DNA from: Bacteroides intestinalis
Lineage (GTDB): Bacteria > Bacteroidota > Bacteroidia > Bacteroidales > Bacteroidaceae
Assembly: GCF_003464595.1 (NCBI RefSeq)
Contig: NZ_QRZF01000001.1
Span: 186,001-250,000, forward strand
DNA length: 64,000 bases
Direction: 5' to 3'
Part shown: positions 54,336 through 62,757 of the stretch, piece by piece
How the letters are laid out: each line of letters starts with the position of its first letter
Numbering within the stretch: position 1 is the stretch's first letter
The notes under the pieces: model-generated
What the model was told of the DNA's origin: nothing
Seen by the model: only the letters and a program-made list of their open reading frames with translations
Database searches by the model: none
Position numbers and translations under genes: made by a program

Positions 54336-55813
54336 TTAGGTATTATTATTATTTCATCCTTAATTTCAGTTGACGTGGAACTTTTCATTTCATACAATGT
54401 TCCACCATGATCCTTTCGGGTAACTTCACCATCTTTAATTTCTCCCATTTTTTTTGCAGTTTCTTGTTCAGAACCAGTAATGACCCTTTCCTCCTCTTTA
54501 TTTGTATAAGGGTTAGTTAAATCTCTTTTCCCATCTGCTTTTTGTTGTTCCGGGTTTTGATCATGTTGTAATGCATGATCCACTTCATGATTAAGTACAG
54601 ATGTTGCAGATAACATAATGCCTTCATTCGTTAAAAGTCCATGTTTTGAAGCCCAAGTAATTGTCTTATTTTCAGTATCATATTTGCTACCTGCTTCAGA
54701 TGATTCTGCAATATAATACACTTTATCCGATTTTTCCAGCTTAGCTAGCATGCCTCCCGCACCACGACTATTCAAATACTGAACTGACTTAGCAAAATCT
54801 TGTTTAAATTGAGCCGAAACTCCTGGAGCAAAATAGACTTTTCTTCCATCTGGATCTACAAATATTACAGGATTATTCATGCAATACGCATACGGACTCA
54901 CCTCATAATACTTCTCCGCCAACGGATCCATCGTTGTAAACCGTCCCAGCGCAGCATCATAATGCCGTGCACCGTAATCCACCCAGTTCAGCCCGTTCTT
55001 CCGTTCAAACTCCTTGCCGTTATACTTATAAGGCTGTTCATTCTGCTTTCCCTCGCTAGTCTCCGCCATGGGAAAACCGAAGGGATAGTAGTGGTTAAAC
55101 TGAACAGAACTTCCACCGGCACTCAGCACCATGCTTACATTGCCAAGATGGTCATTGAAATTGTAGTAATACGTGCCACCTTCAATATAGCCACCATCAA
55201 CCAGAATCCTTTTCAAAGAACCATTCTCATAAATGACACTCCCGGCATAGTCACGAGACGTGCTGCCTTGTGTCACTTTGGGCTTCCTCCCATCGGCAGC
55301 ATAAGTATATTTATGTGTTACACCGTCAATAGTAAGCTGTTCAGGCAAATGTAAGGAATTATAAGATATGGCGGTTATCTTTTTATTCAAATCTTTCGTA
55401 AGGTTGCCATTTTTATCATAAGCATAGCCCGGATTGGCAGTAGAGCCTTTCTTAAAGTCATTGGACTCAGGCAGTGTCACAGTTACGGCAGCATCCGAAA
55501 CGTTGGTCAGTTGGTTACCGCTGTAAGTCATCGTCAGGTTATCGACCAGACCGTAAACATCAAGATCGCTCTGAGCAGTCTTGCCATAATGCTGCAAGGA
55601 AAGGATATTGCCGTCATAATCATAAGTCAGATTCTCCACATATTGAACACTGGAAATCTCGGTGAACCACGAACTGACATTATACTCATAAGTATCGGAC
55701 AAAGAAGAAACACCATTACGACTGTTCTTCTTCAGACCTCCCAAATCGTCATACGTATTGTTTGCCAACGTAACGAAACTTCCACCATTCAGTTTATAGG
55801 TAACAGTTGTCAC
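54332..55813 (-). CDS. Orphan RHS core with zinc-metallopeptidase tip
   Basis: 493 codons from a GTG. The start is not a convincing initiation site, and the reading frame is broken just upstream (55814-56066). Residues 1-320 repeat the 3' core of the full RHS gene at 56471-59686 (YDKNGNLTKDLNKKITAISY; the hyperconserved PYKYNGKEFERKNGLNWVDY and GARHYDAALGRFTTMDPLAE). The tip (about 325-493) differs completely. It holds LNHEVDHALQHDQN (His409, Glu410, His413) and an EEERVI acidic cluster at 440-445, the pattern of a zincin/M91-like metallopeptidase. It is likely silent until recombined into the main copy. It carries a 150-bp in-frame deletion relative to that copy. Confidence 0.75.
   Translation of the reverse strand: MTTVTYKLNGGSFVTLANNTYDDLGGLKKNSRNGVSSLSDTYEYNVSSWFTEISSVQYVENLTYDYDGNILSLQHYGKTAQSDLDVYGLVDNLTMTYSGNQLTNVSDAAVTVTLPESNDFKKGSTANPGYAYDKNGNLTKDLNKKITAISYNSLHLPEQLTIDGVTHKYTYAADGRKPKVTQGSTSRDYAGSVIYENGSLKRILVDGGYIEGGTYYYNFNDHLGNVSMVLSAGGSSVQFNHYYPFGFPMAETSEGKQNEQPYKYNGKEFERKNGLNWVDYGARHYDAALGRFTTMDPLAEKYYEVSPYAYCMNNPVIFVDPDGRKVYFAPGVSAQFKQDFAKSVQYLNSRGAGGMLAKLEKSDKVYYIAESSEAGSKYDTENKTITWASKHGLLTNEGIMLSATSVLNHEVDHALQHDQNPEQQKADGKRDLTNPYTNKEEERVITGSEQETAKKMGEIKDGEVTRKDHGGTLYEMKSSTSTEIKDEIIIIPK
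54899..55605 (-). repeat. Direct repeat of RHS core shared with 57101-57805
   Basis: This stretch is nearly identical in layout and mostly in sequence to 57101-57805 of the main RHS gene. A further matching block is 55606-55813 against 57956-58160. The pair offers homology for exchange of the C-terminal tips. Confidence 0.8.
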
Positions 55814-56066
55814 ACGGTCAGCAGTAGGTATAAGTATATGCTTCCGTGCACGTAGACTGATCGGTAGCAGTATGCGTATGAGTTACAGTGACATGCTGAC
55901 TAGTAAAAGTGCATATGTTAACCTTAATACCATAGTAATACGCATATTTGAGGCTGAAAACAACAGTACTACTACTTTTCAGTATGGTAACGATGCTGCC
56001 CGTCAGGTTCCTCTTACTATAACCCAAAGCATCGTTGGGATAACTATTGTTGCCGATAGCGAATAA
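55814..56066 (-). pseudogene. Frameshifted upstream remnant of the orphan RHS core
   Basis: On the minus strand one frame reads VTVTHTHTATDQSTCTEAYT and YTYC then stop, matching VTHVHTATGKAQQTQVYTYT of the main RHS protein. The other frame resumes ADRVTTVTYKLNGG. The junction has lost about 5 nt compared with the main copy, so the core is broken near 55818. Similarity fades toward 56066, where the terminator begins. The rest of the 397-bp stretch (56101-56210) shows nothing coding that I can support. Confidence 0.7.
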
Positions 56067-56100
56067 AAAAATGAGGCTATCTCAAACCGAGCAGCCTCAT
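56064..56100 (-). terminator. Terminator between main and orphan RHS units
   Basis: Arms atgaggct/agcctcat with a 14-base loop are followed on the minus strand by seven T. It separates the immunity gene from the orphan copy and would keep the orphan silent. Confidence 0.8.
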
Positions 56101-56210
56101 GATCTTATTTAAAAGAAATTCGGAATCCTAATGCTTGAAGCAACAAGGTGTTGCATTTCTTTTCAGCACAGTGACAATACTTCTTATCAGAAACAAATGA
56201 AGGACAAAAA

Positions 56211-56465
56211 TCATGTACACTTACTTACAAAATAAACAAGTAAAATCACTATTACTGCTATTTCTGAAAACCAAATAATTTTCGACTTTAGCCAAATAAT
56301 AAGAATACGGTCGATAAAAAGAACAATGCACATAATAAATATGAATATAAATATTGCAGGAAGACTAAAAGGAGTCCATGTCGAATAATATACCATATTG
56401 AATATAAACACTATTATCAATATTGGAAAAAGCAATAAAATAGGAGTCAATCTTATCTTTTTCAT
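56211..56465 (-). CDS. Small three-helix membrane protein, putative immunity protein
   Basis: 84 residues with three hydrophobic helices: ILLLFPILIIVFIFNMVYY, SLPAIFIFIFIMCIVLFI and WFSEIAVIVILLVYFV, separated by short basic loops (DRILIIWLKSKI). It begins 5 bp after the RHS stop. Its size, inner-membrane location and position directly after the toxin tip support an immunity role against an envelope-acting toxin. I recognise no named family. Confidence 0.7.
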   Translation of the reverse strand: MKKIRLTPILLLFPILIIVFIFNMVYYSTWTPFSLPAIFIFIFIMCIVLFIDRILIIWLKSKIIWFSEIAVIVILLVYFVSKCT

Positions 56466-56470
56466 ACTAA

Positions 56471-59400
56471 CTATTTTTTCGTTTTATGTATAGTTTTTCC
56501 CTGAGGGTTATGTCTTATGATAGATTTATATAAAACACTCGGAATAATAGGATGCAAATTTTTATGTGTTACGATAAAGCTTGATTCCCCAAAACTACGA
56601 TTATCCGGCACTCTATATTTTTGTTGTTTATCGTTATAAGTCTTCAAACCAGCAGCTTTCATAACTTTTTGTACTGTTGTTGCGCAATTATTTCCTAATA
56701 AATCATATTCTTTATCGTTGCTCATATTAGTAAAAGTTTCTCTCATAGTGTTATCCTGTACTTCTGAAGAAGGTATTAAATATCCTTCAGAAAATCCAAA
56801 ACTATTTATTGATAAATTATCTCCATCACCTTCCGTATTATATGGGCTATCCATAAACTCTTGGGGGCTATAAAATTCTCCAACTGCTATATCATCAGCT
56901 TTACGCCCTCCTGAGAATTTTCCAGATATATATACATTATCACCATTTATTGAATAATACTGCCATTTTCCTGTTTCACTTTGAATTAACATTGCCATGT
57001 GTTGTTTTTGGTAGTACCCATAATTTAAGATGACAATACTATCTCCATTAATATCAACATTAGCCACCGGATTATTTCCTGCATACTGATACGGTGACAT
57101 CGAATAATACTTCTCCGCAAATCTATCCATCGTCGTAAACCGTCCCAACGCAGCATCATAATGCCGGGCACCGTAATCCATCCAGTTCAACCCGTTCTTA
57201 CGTTCAAACTCCTTACCGTTATACTTGTAAGGCTGCTCGTTCTGCTTTCCGTCGCTAGTCTCCGCCATGGGAAGACCGTAGGGATAGTAATGATTAAACT
57301 GAATATTATAATTATTCATATCGATTACAGCACGAACATTGCCAAGATGATCGTTGAAGTAGAAGTAATACGTGCCGCCTTCAATATAGCCACCCTCAAC
57401 CAGAATCCTTTTCAAAGAGCCATTCTCATAAATGACACTCCCGACATAGTCACGAGACGTACTGCCTTGTGTCACTTTAAGCTTCCTGCCATCGGCGGCA
57501 TAGGTGTATTTATGCGTTATACCGTCAATAGTAAGCTGTTCAGGCAAATGTAAGGAATTATAAGATATGGCGGTTATCTTTTTATTTAAATCTTTTGTAA
57601 GATTCCCATTTTTATCATAAGCATAACCGGGATTGGCAGTAGAGCCTTTCTTAAAATCATTGGACTCGGGCAACGTCACAGTTACAGCCGCATCCGAAAC
57701 GCTGGTCAGTTGGTTACCGTTGTAAGTCATCGTCAGGTTATCGGCAAGCCCATAAACGCCAAGATCGCTCTGGGCAGTCTTACCATATCGCTGCAAAGAA
57801 GTGATATTACCATGCTTGTCATAAGAATAAGAGGTATTATATCGTTCAACATCCCTCCCACCAGAAAAAGTTGCAGAAACAAGGCGGGATAAAGGATCAT
57901 AACCATAAGCGTATTTACGGGTGATACCGTCAAGTCGCCACTGCATAGAAGAGATATTGCCGTTATAATCATAAGTCAGGTTCTCCACATACTGACTACC
58001 GGATATACCGGTAAGCCACGAACGAACATTGTAAGTATAACTGTCAGAAAGAGAAGAAACACCATTACGGCTGTTCTTCTTCAAACGGCCCAAATCGTCA
58101 TACGTATTGTTCGCCAAAGTAACGGCACTTCCGGCATTCAGTTTATGGGTAACGGTTTTCACACGGTCCGCATGGTCGTAAGTATAGGTATATACTTGTG
58201 TTTGTTGGGCCTTGCCCGTGGCAGTATGTACATGCGTCACAGTCTTGGGTTTACCTGTAAACGTATAAACAGTAGTGGTAATATCATAACCGCCCAAGTG
58301 ATTGGAAGAGACAGTCTTCTCCGGACGCCCTTTTTCATCGTAATAATAAGCGGTATAAAGTTTCTTGCCGCTGCCATCGAGCAACGTAGTTACCATACCC
58401 GTCAGCAGACCGCCCGCCGGATGGCTTTCCTTGGGGAAATATGACTCATTGTCGAAACCTGTCAGACTGCGGAAACCATAATCATCATAGTAGTTGATGG
58501 TATGCACTACAGGGGAATAAAGCGTCATATTAGGATTGTAGCCGCTATTTTCCAGACCTGAAGCTATGATTTTGCCATCATACGACCGTTTTAAAGAAGT
58601 CAGCATCGCCGTAGATCCCAAAGAAGCGATGGAACCCCTGAACTCACAAGTTCCCTGAATCACCGGACGGTTGTCAATGTCATACAGGTAGAAAGTGCAG
58701 AGCGCGGGACTTTTAGCAGTCTGTTCCCCATCCTGACTGGCAATCATGCGATCGGCACGGTCGTACTCGTATCTGATCCAGTCGGCACCGGGGAGCTTTT
58801 TCCAAATACAACGGTTACGGTCATCGTACTTATACAGATAGGCATATTGCGCCAGTACACCCGTACCATCTGTTGCAACCGTCCATGTGCCCGCAGCCGC
58901 AAGCGCATCGGCCGCCAGAGGAGGAAGTACGGCACGTAAGTTACTGTAAGAGTCATAGACATAATAGGTATCATGATAACTCGTACCATTCTTGCGCCGG
59001 GTAAGGAGCAAATGGCCCTGCTTGTCTTTAAATTCCAAGCTTATCCCCGTACCTTCCTCATCCGTAGTACGGGTGACATACAGTTCTCCTGCCGGGTAAT
59101 ACACTTTGCCGGATTGGATACTGACCTGTACATTGCCACGGGTATCCGTAGTCCGGTACCACCTGCATGACAATTCACCATCGGCTGTATTGCTGAGATA
59201 CTCGGTCTTCACACGTTTACCGTTGTTATGCCACTCCTGTCCCGGACCGTACTGTTCCAATACCCGATCCAAAGGTGAAGCCTCATAAACAGGTTTGGAA
59301 TACGCTTTGCCGTCGCCATAATTGGACGACAATTGGGAACGGGATTGAACGGTGCTCAGCGAGAGCGGATTTCCGTTATTGCCCGAAGCGGCATTCACAG

Positions 59401-59686
59401 GAAGCCAGGAAGCCGAACTACGGCCTGCAGCGTCATATTCCTGATAAGTCACCAGGTCCAGTTGGCCGGGAGTCATTCCCACCTGAACAGTCTGCCAGGG
59501 ACGGCCCAGGTCATCGAAGTATTGGTAGGAGGTGATACTGTTGGATACCGAAAGACCGGTTGTTGCGGTCGTAGCAACGGTAGGAGCGGTAGTTTTCACA
59601 TAATTATTGTTTCCGGTCTGCGCCTTCGGGTGATGCAAGGAAACGCAAAGCAGCAACATGAATAATAAGTTTCGTTTCATAATCAT
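56471..59686 (-). CDS. Full-length secreted RHS/YD-repeat polymorphic toxin (DUF6443-type N-terminus)
   Basis: 1071 residues with a Sec signal peptide (LLFMLLLCVSLHHPKAQ). The DUF6443-type N-terminus spans about 45-250 (SYQYFDDLGRPWQTVQVG). YD repeats follow (YDPLSRLVSA, YDKHGNITSL), and the RHS core ends with YNGKEFERKNGLNWMDYGAR and GRFTTMD. The variable tip starts near residue 881. It has His896 in YYQKQHMAMLI and Cys1001 in LLGNNCATTVQKVMKAAG. His-before-Cys order resembles permuted papain-like hydrolases. No T6SS marker such as PAAR or VgrG is present, so a signal-peptide route applies. A membrane protein gene follows after 5 bp. Confidence 0.85.
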   Translation of the reverse strand: MIMKRNLLFMLLLCVSLHHPKAQTGNNNYVKTTAPTVATTATTGLSVSNSITSYQYFDDLGRPWQTVQVGMTPGQLDLVTYQEYDAAGRSSASWLPVNAASGNNGNPLSLSTVQSRSQLSSNYGDGKAYSKPVYEASPLDRVLEQYGPGQEWHNNGKRVKTEYLSNTADGELSCRWYRTTDTRGNVQVSIQSGKVYYPAGELYVTRTTDEEGTGISLEFKDKQGHLLLTRRKNGTSYHDTYYVYDSYSNLRAVLPPLAADALAAAGTWTVATDGTGVLAQYAYLYKYDDRNRCIWKKLPGADWIRYEYDRADRMIASQDGEQTAKSPALCTFYLYDIDNRPVIQGTCEFRGSIASLGSTAMLTSLKRSYDGKIIASGLENSGYNPNMTLYSPVVHTINYYDDYGFRSLTGFDNESYFPKESHPAGGLLTGMVTTLLDGSGKKLYTAYYYDEKGRPEKTVSSNHLGGYDITTTVYTFTGKPKTVTHVHTATGKAQQTQVYTYTYDHADRVKTVTHKLNAGSAVTLANNTYDDLGRLKKNSRNGVSSLSDSYTYNVRSWLTGISGSQYVENLTYDYNGNISSMQWRLDGITRKYAYGYDPLSRLVSATFSGGRDVERYNTSYSYDKHGNITSLQRYGKTAQSDLGVYGLADNLTMTYNGNQLTSVSDAAVTVTLPESNDFKKGSTANPGYAYDKNGNLTKDLNKKITAISYNSLHLPEQLTIDGITHKYTYAADGRKLKVTQGSTSRDYVGSVIYENGSLKRILVEGGYIEGGTYYFYFNDHLGNVRAVIDMNNYNIQFNHYYPYGLPMAETSDGKQNEQPYKYNGKEFERKNGLNWMDYGARHYDAALGRFTTMDRFAEKYYSMSPYQYAGNNPVANVDINGDSIVILNYGYYQKQHMAMLIQSETGKWQYYSINGDNVYISGKFSGGRKADDIAVGEFYSPQEFMDSPYNTEGDGDNLSINSFGFSEGYLIPSSEVQDNTMRETFTNMSNDKEYDLLGNNCATTVQKVMKAAGLKTYNDKQQKYRVPDNRSFGESSFIVTHKNLHPIIPSVLYKSIIRHNPQGKTIHKTKK

Positions 59687-59693
59687 TGCGTAT

Positions 59694-62462
59694 TTATTGT
59701 TTGTAATTGTATTGATAACTCTCTATAATCTTTCCGTTCTGGTCTTTCACGCACGCCAGGCGTCCGAAAGAATCATATTCGTAACTGGTCTTAGTACCAT
59801 TGGGCATTACGAGCTGTTTCAGATTCAGAGCAGAATCATAATAATAAGTCGTTATCCGGCTACCCTCAAGTGAAGGGTTGCTTCTAAGTGCTTCTATGAT
59901 AGCCATATCAGCCGAGGAAGGAGAAACGGCACTTGTCACTCTGTCTGTCAATACGGGACCCAATGTATCGAAAGAACCACCCCGGATCTCGGCAATGACT
60001 CGCTGCCCCTGATGGCCCCAGATATAGGAGACCTCTTCAAATTCACCATCCTTAGAAATAACCGTAGGATTACCGTATTTATCATAGCTTTGATATTTTA
60101 TGCGAGGCTCGTAATAATTAAGTTGCTTCACATTTTGCAGAGCAATAAAATCTCCCCAGTCCTTATATTCATTGGTTGTCTTACCGACCAATGCCTCCCC
60201 CTTATACACAGATATTTCCAGTGCCGGAGAATGTATATTTTTCCAATACATTTTATCGTATATGCTACCCGACATGGCATCTTTCCAAAAATCACAGGTA
60301 TATTTCTTGCGAACAATCTGTTCGTTTCCTTCGGAATTCACCAAAGTCTCCTCAATGATCTGTCCCAATTCATTATACTTGTAGCGGACCGTTTTATACA
60401 CTCCATCATTGAACTCCTTCGACTCCTTGACAACATACTCGCCGCTAGTGATATAATAATTATAATAGTCGTAAAGTGAACCCTCTGTAGCCGTAGAAAA
60501 ATCAGTATGAGTACTGAAAATTTCCTTGATCCCGGAAGCCGGACCATAAATATTGCAATAGGACAATACACGCAGATTCAAGTAATCTCGACGGTTGATT
60601 TCTTCATAAGTATTACTCAAGGAATAAACTATTTTACCACTATTGTCCGTTACCGTCTTACCTACCAGTTTTCCGCATTTCCACGCGTTCGACCATTTTG
60701 GGATCTCAGTCCGGTTTCCGCGCATCGTTCCATAATACCACTCGTCCATAAAATCACTGAAACGATATTCGGTTTTCCCTTCGGGAGCAGCAGGTGTGCC
60801 CATGTACTCCGTCACGCATGAATAGACCACCGTGCTACCCTGCTGGAAGTAATCCGAAAGAGGAAAGGCATGGTATGCGTCTACGCGTGTCCGTTCACCC
60901 AGTAAAGTGATAGCACCTTCAAAACCCGGAGCCCAATATGCCTCCAGCAAATAAGACTGAGAGCAATAATCATTGGGATCAACTGTACGTATCGCCCTTC
61001 CATTACCGCTTTCATTCAGTCCGTATTTATACCATTTCTTCTCCTGTAGATTGCCGCTTTCATTGTAGACATTCATTTCTTTGATGCGCAATCCGCCGTA
61101 GAGCACACCATTCTGTCCACGATGGGGTTCATAAGTGAACGTCGTATATCCTTTGGTGGGATAGACTATTTTAGTCAATATCCCCTTCTGCATATACGCC
61201 TCATTTAGCGACCGGTTCAATCCCGGAATCGTACGGTTGTTGGGAAGTGTAAAGTTGGGCACATACAAGGCATGGGGAGAAGAGGTGCTGGGACCGTTGC
61301 AATATCCCCAATAGTCAATAGACATATATCCTTCCGGGCGTTTGCCATTGTACTCAAAGCCATAAGAGTATATCTCCTTGTTGTCACTGCCATAGAAACG
61401 CGCAGCATCCAGATAGGCATGGTCAGTCTTGGCTAGACGGACAGATTTCACCAAAGTTCCCTGCTGATAAATGCGAATCTGTTCCAATGAACGTATTTCA
61501 GTCGATGAATACTGAAATTCCACTCTATTCCCCTTATGGCTGATCTCCTTTAGGATAGGTGTGTTGAAACTCTTGCGAGTAATTCCCGTAACGCCGTCGA
61601 TGCTGCTTTGAGTAGTACCCTGCATATTATCCTTGAATGAATAGGTGGCTTCTATAACGGGACGGTGAACCAATTTATCGGTCGCCCCCCAATTTATCTC
61701 CTGATAAGAGAAGTGAATGGTATCCCCCTTATCCGCCGAAATAACCTTAGTCAGATAATACGTGAAGTTCCTGGCAATGTCCCCGTCTGAGTCGCGCACA
61801 CCAAATTGGTATTCGTTACCATGCTCATCACGTGCCACAGGCGTATAGCCGGAGCCGTATAAATAAGTAGTCGATACCGGAACGGTGAACTCCTTATTGT
61901 CTTCCAGCAGATAATACTGCCCGCTATGTTCCGGAAAAGAGAAATTATATACATCATACTCTGAGTCACGGTATTTGCCTTGAATTGTATAATCGGACTT
62001 ACTGCCGTTGATGACGTAGTCCAGCTGCAGTTGGTCGGAATACAAAGATCCTGTTTTATCATTCTTTACGATATCCTTCACCTCCTTGATGAAAGGTTCT
62101 CCTTTTTCACCTTTGGTCAGGTAAGCACTGGCCGCCCGTGCACTGTAGCTCACCGTTCCTCCCGCCATCAGCGTCCAGCCGTATCCTACCTCCATCGGAA
62201 GATCGTCATACTTCAAACCTGAAGCGTGATACTTGAACTCGATAGGGATCTTGATCCCCTTCACCTCGATGGTATGAATAGGAATTGTAATATCCACCAG
62301 CCCCGTATACAGGTTAGTCGGATAATATCCGAAGCGGTCTGCCATCGTTGCTTTGGGCGACGGAGTGGTCAGTTGGGGCAGAGAAGGGACATCGGACGAC
62401 TGCCCGTGCATGCCCGCAGTGCACAGTATGCCGAGGATAATGGTTAATATTCTTTTTTTCAT
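59694..62462 (-). CDS. Secreted YD-repeat protein upstream of the RHS toxin
   Basis: 922 residues with a signal peptide (LTIILGILCTAGMHGQ). The N-terminal half is a beta-rich domain (FGYYPTNLYTGLVDITIPIH; IPIEFKYHASGLKYDDLPME; VGYGWTLMAGGTVSYSARAA), and the C-terminal part has YD-type repeats (TTYYYDSALNLKQLVMPNG; SYEYDSFGRLACVKDQNG). It resembles the first, TcB-like part of a Tc/RHS shell. It ends 7 bp before the full RHS gene, so the two are made together and may form one shell around the toxin tip. Its partner role is inferred. Confidence 0.8.
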   Translation of the reverse strand: MKKRILTIILGILCTAGMHGQSSDVPSLPQLTTPSPKATMADRFGYYPTNLYTGLVDITIPIHTIEVKGIKIPIEFKYHASGLKYDDLPMEVGYGWTLMAGGTVSYSARAASAYLTKGEKGEPFIKEVKDIVKNDKTGSLYSDQLQLDYVINGSKSDYTIQGKYRDSEYDVYNFSFPEHSGQYYLLEDNKEFTVPVSTTYLYGSGYTPVARDEHGNEYQFGVRDSDGDIARNFTYYLTKVISADKGDTIHFSYQEINWGATDKLVHRPVIEATYSFKDNMQGTTQSSIDGVTGITRKSFNTPILKEISHKGNRVEFQYSSTEIRSLEQIRIYQQGTLVKSVRLAKTDHAYLDAARFYGSDNKEIYSYGFEYNGKRPEGYMSIDYWGYCNGPSTSSPHALYVPNFTLPNNRTIPGLNRSLNEAYMQKGILTKIVYPTKGYTTFTYEPHRGQNGVLYGGLRIKEMNVYNESGNLQEKKWYKYGLNESGNGRAIRTVDPNDYCSQSYLLEAYWAPGFEGAITLLGERTRVDAYHAFPLSDYFQQGSTVVYSCVTEYMGTPAAPEGKTEYRFSDFMDEWYYGTMRGNRTEIPKWSNAWKCGKLVGKTVTDNSGKIVYSLSNTYEEINRRDYLNLRVLSYCNIYGPASGIKEIFSTHTDFSTATEGSLYDYYNYYITSGEYVVKESKEFNDGVYKTVRYKYNELGQIIEETLVNSEGNEQIVRKKYTCDFWKDAMSGSIYDKMYWKNIHSPALEISVYKGEALVGKTTNEYKDWGDFIALQNVKQLNYYEPRIKYQSYDKYGNPTVISKDGEFEEVSYIWGHQGQRVIAEIRGGSFDTLGPVLTDRVTSAVSPSSADMAIIEALRSNPSLEGSRITTYYYDSALNLKQLVMPNGTKTSYEYDSFGRLACVKDQNGKIIESYQYNYKQ

Positions 62463-62575
62463 ATAATTCTACTTATTAAAAATGTTTGATTGATATTTTG
62501 TAAATTCAGACAGAAGATTTGTGAATGTGGAAAGAATGTGCCAAAAGAGATTTTCCGGCACACCCTCATTTTATC

Positions 62576-62683
62576 TTAATGCATCACATTCATTGCATTT
62601 GCTCCCACTACTCCTGCCACAGCCGAAACTACTGCGATGATCACTTTAAAGATCATACTCCATACAGATTTTTTAATTGCCAT
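62576..62683 (-). CDS. Smalltalk protein, 35 residues
   Basis: A very short gene, ATG at 62683, starting MAIKKSVWSMIFKVIIAVVS and ending AMNVMH, with one hydrophobic alanine/valine/glycine helix. It matches the small Bacteroidales proteins called smalltalk, usually seen next to an HU-like gene and an amidase, as here. A very strong Shine-Dalgarno (AGGAGG) lies 11 bp before the ATG, rare in this genus. Function unknown. The helix could be a membrane pore-former. Confidence 0.75.
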   Translation of the reverse strand: MAIKKSVWSMIFKVIIAVVSAVAGVVGANAMNVMH

Positions 62684-62714
62684 TATTTTCCACACCTCCT
62701 TTCCACCAGCCTTT

Positions 62715-62757
62715 AATTTTTAATTTATAATTTCTAATTTATAATTTATAATTTCTC
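62715..62757. repeat. A/T-rich taatttataattt tandem spacer (three sites)
   Basis: Repeated taatttataattt-like units fill 62715-62757, and similar stretches occur at 63207-63233 and 63296-63328. They separate the smalltalk, amidase and HU-like genes and are probably slippage-prone spacers. Confidence 0.6.

Noticed and set aside
53889..62462. Type VI secretion effector cluster
   Set aside because: There is no VgrG, PAAR, Hcp or adaptor gene, and both large proteins carry Sec signal peptides.
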